From JBHICC01 sp046759385 (GTDB lineage Bacteria; Pseudomonadota; Gammaproteobacteria; Acidiferrobacterales; SPGG2): a stretch of DNA of 15,819 nt. Positions 12,635 through 15,819 of the stretch are shown one piece after another. A program made the translations under genes and the position numbers. Within the stretch, counting starts at the first letter, position 1; the number at the start of each line of letters is the position of its first letter. Below the pieces are notes generated by a model. It was given only the letters and a program-made list of their open reading frames with translations. It was not told the origin of the DNA and ran no database searches. The stretch spans positions 1-15,819 of the forward strand of contig JBHICC010000053.1 of assembly GCA_046759385.1 (NCBI GenBank), written 5' to 3'.

Positions 12635-13759
12635 CTAGTCACTCCACGAATCAATAGCGTAGGCGTCGACGGCTTGGCGATCGAAACTGAATCCCAAGCC
12701 ACTTCCGCTCGGCAGTACCAACTCTCCACCCTTGACCTCTAGCTGAGAGTCGATCAGGCGACGGAAGTTCAGAACCTGATCGTCAGGAAAGTATTCGACG
12801 AAAGTCGCATTAGGTGTGCTCGCAACCAAATGGATGTGCAAGTCGTGGAACCAGTGTGGACAAAGCGTCGCACCAAAGCTTGCTGCTGTCGCGGCGATGC
12901 GTCGGAACTCGGTAATACCTCCGCAGACCGCCGCGTCGGTTTGCAAGATAGTGGCTGCTTCCTTCTCCAGCAGCTCTTTGAAACGCCAGCGGCCCGCTTC
13001 GATCTCGCCAGTCGCTACGGGAATGTGCGTGCGCTCCGCGAGACGTGCGTGGTTATCGACGTCATCGGGGCTGAACGGTTCCTCAATCCAATAGGGATCG
13101 TATTTTTCAAAAACCCGCATGTACTCCAGTGCCGTTACCAAATCCGGCCACGCGTTATTAGCATCGAGCATCAGCAACACGTCATTGCCAATGGCAGCTC
13201 GCGCTGCGGCGATGCGGCCCTCTTCCTCTCTCAGCCCTAATCGCCCTACTTTCATTTTGACCGCACGAAACCCTTCAACGACATAGCCGGCGAGTTCCTC
13301 GCCGAGCATCTCTGGGGTCTTGTCATCCAGGTAATAGCCACCGCTCGCGTAGGCAGGTACGGTGTCCGTGGCATAGGCGCCGAGATACTTGTGTAGTGGA
13401 AGACCGACGGCGCGTGCATTGCGGTCCCAAAGCGCGATATCGAGCGCGCTGATTGCGCGCATCACGGCACCCACACGCCCTTGAAGCAAGGCCTCTTGGT
13501 ACATCGCCTGCCAAAGTCCTTCTACTTGGAACGGGTCCTGCTTCGTTAATACGGGTGCCAACAGCTCGCGAACAGCATACGTGGCCAGGGTGCCCGCCTT
13601 GCTGCCGGCGTAACAAAAACCGACACCGGTGCAGCCATCGTCGGTACCAATCTCCACGAGCGTATAGTCCCGCGCGAGCACATTCCGTGTCGCGAAAGCG
13701 GTGGCGCGGGCAAGAGGTACCCGAACCGTACAAGAACGAACAGAAGTAATTGTCGCCAT
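12635..13759 (-). CDS. Enolase-superfamily enzyme of the mandelate racemase type
   Basis: This enzyme abstracts the alpha proton of a carboxylate, leading to racemization, epimerization or dehydration. With the start at 13759 it has 374 residues. That ATG has AGGAA seven bases upstream and begins MATITSVRSC, whereas the open frame extends 15 codons further without support. The metal ligands D199 (LMLDANNAW), E226 (WIEEPF) and E252 (ATGEIEAG) are spaced as in the family. K168-M-K170 supplies the KxK acid/base, and the D275/H302 pair (QTDA, CPHW) is 27 residues apart, as in mandelate racemase. Both faces of the active site are thus equipped. The N-terminal capping domain (1-~125) has no residues I can tie to a substrate. 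The gene lies upstream of the racemase-family gene and near the dehydratase, which suggests a hydroxy- or sugar-acid pathway. Confidence 0.88.
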   Translation of the reverse strand: MATITSVRSCTVRVPLARATAFATRNVLARDYTLVEIGTDDGCTGVGFCYAGSKAGTLATYAVRELLAPVLTKQDPFQVEGLWQAMYQEALLQGRVGAVMRAISALDIALWDRNARAVGLPLHKYLGAYATDTVPAYASGGYYLDDKTPEMLGEELAGYVVEGFRAVKMKVGRLGLREEEGRIAAARAAIGNDVLLMLDANNAWPDLVTALEYMRVFEKYDPYWIEEPFSPDDVDNHARLAERTHIPVATGEIEAGRWRFKELLEKEAATILQTDAAVCGGITEFRRIAATAASFGATLCPHWFHDLHIHLVASTPNATFVEYFPDDQVLNFRRLIDSQLEVKGGELVLPSGSGLGFSFDRQAVDAYAIDSWSD

Positions 13760-13835
13760 CTGCGTTTCCTGGGTATTGGCGTCCGCGATGCGCCAGTGAT
13801 GCACGCGTGGTATTCGCGGCGCTTTGGCAATTCGC

Positions 13836-13841
13836 TATGAT
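13836..13841 (+). promoter_or_regulatory. Candidate -10 element for msrB
   Basis: TATGAT (5 of 6 matches to the sigma-70 -10 consensus) lies 36 bases before the msrB ATG at 13878, in the 118-base region between divergent genes. The best sequence at the -35 position (13813-13818, 17 bases upstream) is poor, so the promoter would need an activator or be weak. Confidence 0.35.
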
Positions 13842-13877
13842 AATGGTCGGTACCGGAACAACGAAAGTGGCGTGGTC

Positions 13878-14276
13878 ATGCTTGAAAAGATTCGCAAATC
13901 TGAGTCACAGTGGCGCGCACAGCTCACGCCGGAGCAGTATAGGGTGGCGCGGGAACGCGAAACCGAGAAGCGTTTTTCGGGCGAGTACAACGACTGCAAG
14001 AATCCCGGCACTTACCGCTGCATTTGCTGCAGGGCAGAATTATTTAGCTCGGGCACGAAGTTTGATTCCGGCACGGGGTGGCCCAGCTTCTCGGCACCGA
14101 TCTCAGAAGGTGCGGTTGAGGCACAATCCGACGACAGGTTCGATACCGAACTGACCGAGGTTCTGTGCGCCCGCTGCGATGCGCATTTGGGCCATGTTTT
14201 CGAGGATGGGCCGGAACCGACAGGCCAACGTTACTGCATCAACTCCGTCGCACTCAAGCTCGACGAAGAAAAATAA
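13878..14276 (+). CDS. msrB: Peptide-methionine (R)-S-oxide reductase MsrB
   Basis: This enzyme reduces methionine-R-sulfoxide in proteins using thioredoxin. The 132-residue protein shows the full MsrB pattern. Zinc ligands are C48/C51 (CICC) and C97/C100 (CARC). The fold motif KFDSGTGWPSF (61-71) and HLGHVFEDGP are present, and the catalytic Cys is in RYCINS (C120). The frequent resolving-Cys position in SGxGWPSF is Thr66, as in many one-Cys MsrBs; C40 is another possible resolving residue. The ATG at 13878 gives the usual N-terminus (LEKIRKSESQWRAQL). An extension to 13824 would need a TTG start. It is probably cytoplasmic, since no signal peptide is seen. It is divergent from the enolase gene and likely unrelated to the catabolic genes in function. 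Confidence 0.95.
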   Translation: MLEKIRKSESQWRAQLTPEQYRVARERETEKRFSGEYNDCKNPGTYRCICCRAELFSSGTKFDSGTGWPSFSAPISEGAVEAQSDDRFDTELTEVLCARCDAHLGHVFEDGPEPTGQRYCINSVALKLDEEK

Positions 14277-14381
14277 CGTTACCAAAGATCGGCACCGCCT
14301 CGGCTGACAGACTTGGCAACCGGACGCGACCCTGGGTGCGCCTTTAGGTTCATCCGTGTCGGCGAATCCCCGAGTCCGTTC

Positions 14382-14410
14382 TTGCAAAGCCTCTAGGGAT
14401 GAAATAGCAT
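14382..14410 (+). promoter_or_regulatory. Candidate sigma-70 promoter for the binding-protein gene
   Basis: TTGCAA (14382-14387) and TAGCAT (14405-14410) are separated by exactly 17 bases, each with four of six consensus matches. They lie about 100 bases upstream of the binding-protein ATG, leaving a 5' leader that contains the inverted repeat at 14430-14461. No other feature was recognised between 14277 and 14494. Confidence 0.4.
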
Positions 14411-14429
14411 TTATCGTTGCGACAAGGCC

Positions 14430-14461
14430 GCATTTCAGTATCTTACCGGCGGTCGAAATGC
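14430..14461 (+). promoter_or_regulatory. Inverted repeat in the binding-protein leader
   Basis: GCATTTC (14430-14436) and GAAATGC (14455-14461) are a perfect 7-base inverted repeat with an 18-base spacer. It is placed between the candidate promoter and the ribosome binding site. It could be an operator for a dimeric regulator or a leader hairpin. No known riboswitch architecture is apparent. Confidence 0.3.
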
Positions 14462-14509
14462 ACCTGTTCTGAGCATTCGATAAGACGATAACTGATGGAG
14501 GAGGTAGTC

Positions 14510-15679
14510 ATGAAAGCGATCCGCATCGCCTACGCTGCCCTACTTGCCGCAGTGGTAGCGATTGGTCTGGCATCAACACCCGTTAGCGCCAAAGAGAAGG
14601 TCAAAGTAGGCTTCATCGGACCCCTTAGCGGCGGCACATCCTCAAACGGTATCGGTGGACGCAACTCCGCTGACCTTGCAGTACGCCTTCGCAATGCTGA
14701 CCCCAAGGCCAAATACGAGTACGAGCTGGTTGTCCTCGACGACGAATGCAAGCCGGATAAGGGGGTGCAGGCAGCCACCAAGCTAGGCGCAGACAAGGGG
14801 GTAATCGCAGCGGCGACGCACTACTGCTCGGCGGTTGCAATCGCCACAGTCGACGTTTATCACAAGTTCGGTCTACCGGTTATCGTGTGGGGCGCGGTGC
14901 TTCCCGACATTACGTATGGGAATAAGTATAAGGAAGTACATCGCGTCAACGGGACGATGATCAACCAGAACGCGGTGGCAGCCAAGTTCATGAAAGGTCT
15001 CGGGTATAAGACCTGGGCCGTCATTCATGACACGACCGACTATGGCAAGGGTCATAACAAGTATTTCAGCCAATATCTTAAAGAAAGCGGCGGTAACATT
15101 GTCGCCACCTTCGGAGTAACAGCCGATCAGCAGGATTTCACCGCCGAGCTGACGAAGATCAAGTCCCTCAATCCGGATGTGGTCTATTTCGGCGGTCTGA
15201 CACCGATCGGTGTCCGCGTCCGTGCGCAGATGGACAAACTGGGGCTGACGTCGCAGTTCGAGGGCACTTCCGGTATCGTCTCCGAAGCCTTCATCGAGGG
15301 CAGTGGTCCACTCGCTGAAGGGGTGGTGGCGTTCCGCGAAGGGGCGTATCCGGAGAAACTACCGGGGGGGAAATACTTTCTCGAGCAGTACGCCAAGCAA
15401 AACTTTGCCGAGGGCCCGGAGGCGTACGGGGCCTTTGCGTTCGCAGCCATGAACTTGATCCTTGACACGATCGAGGATGTCGGACCTAACCGCAAGAAAG
15501 TCCGCAACGTTCTCAACAAGGTTCAGGGCCGGAACTCGATCATTGGCGAGATCTCGTTCGACGATCACGGTCAAAACAAGGTGGCGTTGATAAGCAAGTA
15601 TGTCGTCCAGGACGGTAAATGGACGCTTTGGGAAGAGAGCGAATACGCCGCCGGCACACGCAAGCTGAAGCGTAGATAG
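14510..15679 (+). CDS. LivK-type periplasmic substrate-binding protein
   Basis: This is the periplasmic ligand-binding subunit of a LIV-family importer (Peripla_BP_6 type), 389 residues. The ATG at 14510 is chosen over 14495 because GGAGGAGG lies five bases upstream and the product then begins with a clean signal peptide (MKAIRIAYAALLAAVVAIGL, cleavage after VSA at ~27). The mature start KEKVKVGFIGPLSGG is typical. C80 and C106 fit the conserved disulfide of the N-terminal lobe. The HYCSAVAIA stretch supplies the ligand-loop region, and DTTDYGKGHNKYF and FEGTSGIVSEAFIEG are family blocks. A hairpin and then a probable livH start follow, so this gene heads a second LIV operon. The ligand is not deducible: amino acids and aromatic or aliphatic acids are all known in the family. 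Confidence 0.92.
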   Translation: MKAIRIAYAALLAAVVAIGLASTPVSAKEKVKVGFIGPLSGGTSSNGIGGRNSADLAVRLRNADPKAKYEYELVVLDDECKPDKGVQAATKLGADKGVIAAATHYCSAVAIATVDVYHKFGLPVIVWGAVLPDITYGNKYKEVHRVNGTMINQNAVAAKFMKGLGYKTWAVIHDTTDYGKGHNKYFSQYLKESGGNIVATFGVTADQQDFTAELTKIKSLNPDVVYFGGLTPIGVRVRAQMDKLGLTSQFEGTSGIVSEAFIEGSGPLAEGVVAFREGAYPEKLPGGKYFLEQYAKQNFAEGPEAYGAFAFAAMNLILDTIEDVGPNRKKVRNVLNKVQGRNSIIGEISFDDHGQNKVALISKYVVQDGKWTLWEESEYAAGTRKLKRR

Positions 15680-15709
15680 TCGAAACCGACCGTGGTGAAC
15701 AGCCAGTCA

Positions 15710-15735
15710 GGCGGCCGGGCTAATACCCGGCCGCC
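15710..15735 (+). terminator. Strong GC hairpin between the binding protein and the next permease gene
   Basis: GGCGGCCGGG (15710-15719) and CCCGGCCGCC (15726-15735) form a perfect 10-bp stem with a 6-base loop (CTAATA). It is not followed by a T-run, so it is not a classical intrinsic terminator. Its place, 31 bases after the binding-protein stop and 50 before the next start, suits a partial terminator or a 3' stability element that keeps binding protein in excess over permease. Confidence 0.65.
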
Positions 15736-15784
15736 AGTTCCTCATACGCTCTTCGGATAACGCCAGCGCTAACGAGGAATCCCT

Positions 15785-15819
15785 ATGGACGTAGGTCTAC
15801 TAGGCCAATACGTCATGAA
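15785..15819 (+). CDS. Start of a probable second LivH permease (partial)
   Basis: Only 11 codons are in the window (MDVGLLGQYVM). GAGG at 15774-15777 lies seven bases before the ATG. The position after a LivK-type binding protein, and an N-terminus resembling LivH starts, support the call. The sequence is too short for certainty. Confidence 0.5.
   Translation, partial: MDVGLLGQYVM

Noticed and set aside
14277..14494. Riboswitch or intrinsic terminator after msrB
   Set aside because: No T-run after a stable stem and no known riboswitch consensus could be made out; only a promoter-like pair and a short inverted repeat were kept.

Overview
The window looks like part of a free-living proteobacterium chromosome, most likely beta- or gammaproteobacterial. 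I infer this from the moderately high GC content, the Shine-Dalgarno sites, the LIV-type (branched-chain amino acid family) ABC transporters with periplasmic binding proteins, and the enolase-superfamily and IlvD/Edd enzymes. No rRNA or tRNA is present to fix the lineage, and nothing looks like phage, transposon or CRISPR.

Left part (1-9674, all + strand). The window opens inside a gene encoding the C-terminal ~240 residues of a large membrane protein. Next comes a LIV-type transporter: livH, livM, livG and livF, then a second, divergent livM. It has no adjacent LivK-type binding protein. Three exported or membrane proteins follow: a 389-residue protein I do not recognise, a small Cys-free cupredoxin-like protein, and a 917-residue polytopic protein. 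The 917-residue protein resembles proteins annotated 'fenitrothion hydrolase', and its C-terminal domain carries motifs like those of family 5 (Opp/Dpp) solute-binding proteins. The C-terminus of this protein is paralogous to the fragment at the left edge, so two copies flank the transporter. This assembly is the most interesting part of the window.

Middle part (9808-14276). This is a small catabolic island. On the + strand are an IlvD/Edd-family sugar-acid type dehydratase and a YgiN-like ABM-domain protein. Convergent with them, on the - strand, are a mandelate-racemase-type enolase-superfamily enzyme and an Asp/Glu-racemase-family protein with only one of the two usual catalytic cysteines. 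Together these suggest breakdown of a hydroxy- or sugar-acid type substrate, but the substrate is not determinable from sequence. msrB (methionine-R-sulfoxide reductase) is transcribed divergently from the enolase gene.

Right part (14277-15819). A LivK-type periplasmic binding protein is followed by a perfect 10-bp GC-rich hairpin and then by the first codons of what looks like another livH. A second LIV transporter therefore begins here.

Scattered between genes are tracts of a degenerate 7-bp tandem repeat (about GTGATTA, or its complement). They appear after livM2, on both sides of the dehydratase gene as inverted arms, and between the enolase and racemase genes. Two tracts run into the 3' ends of coding regions, and one abuts the dehydratase start codon.
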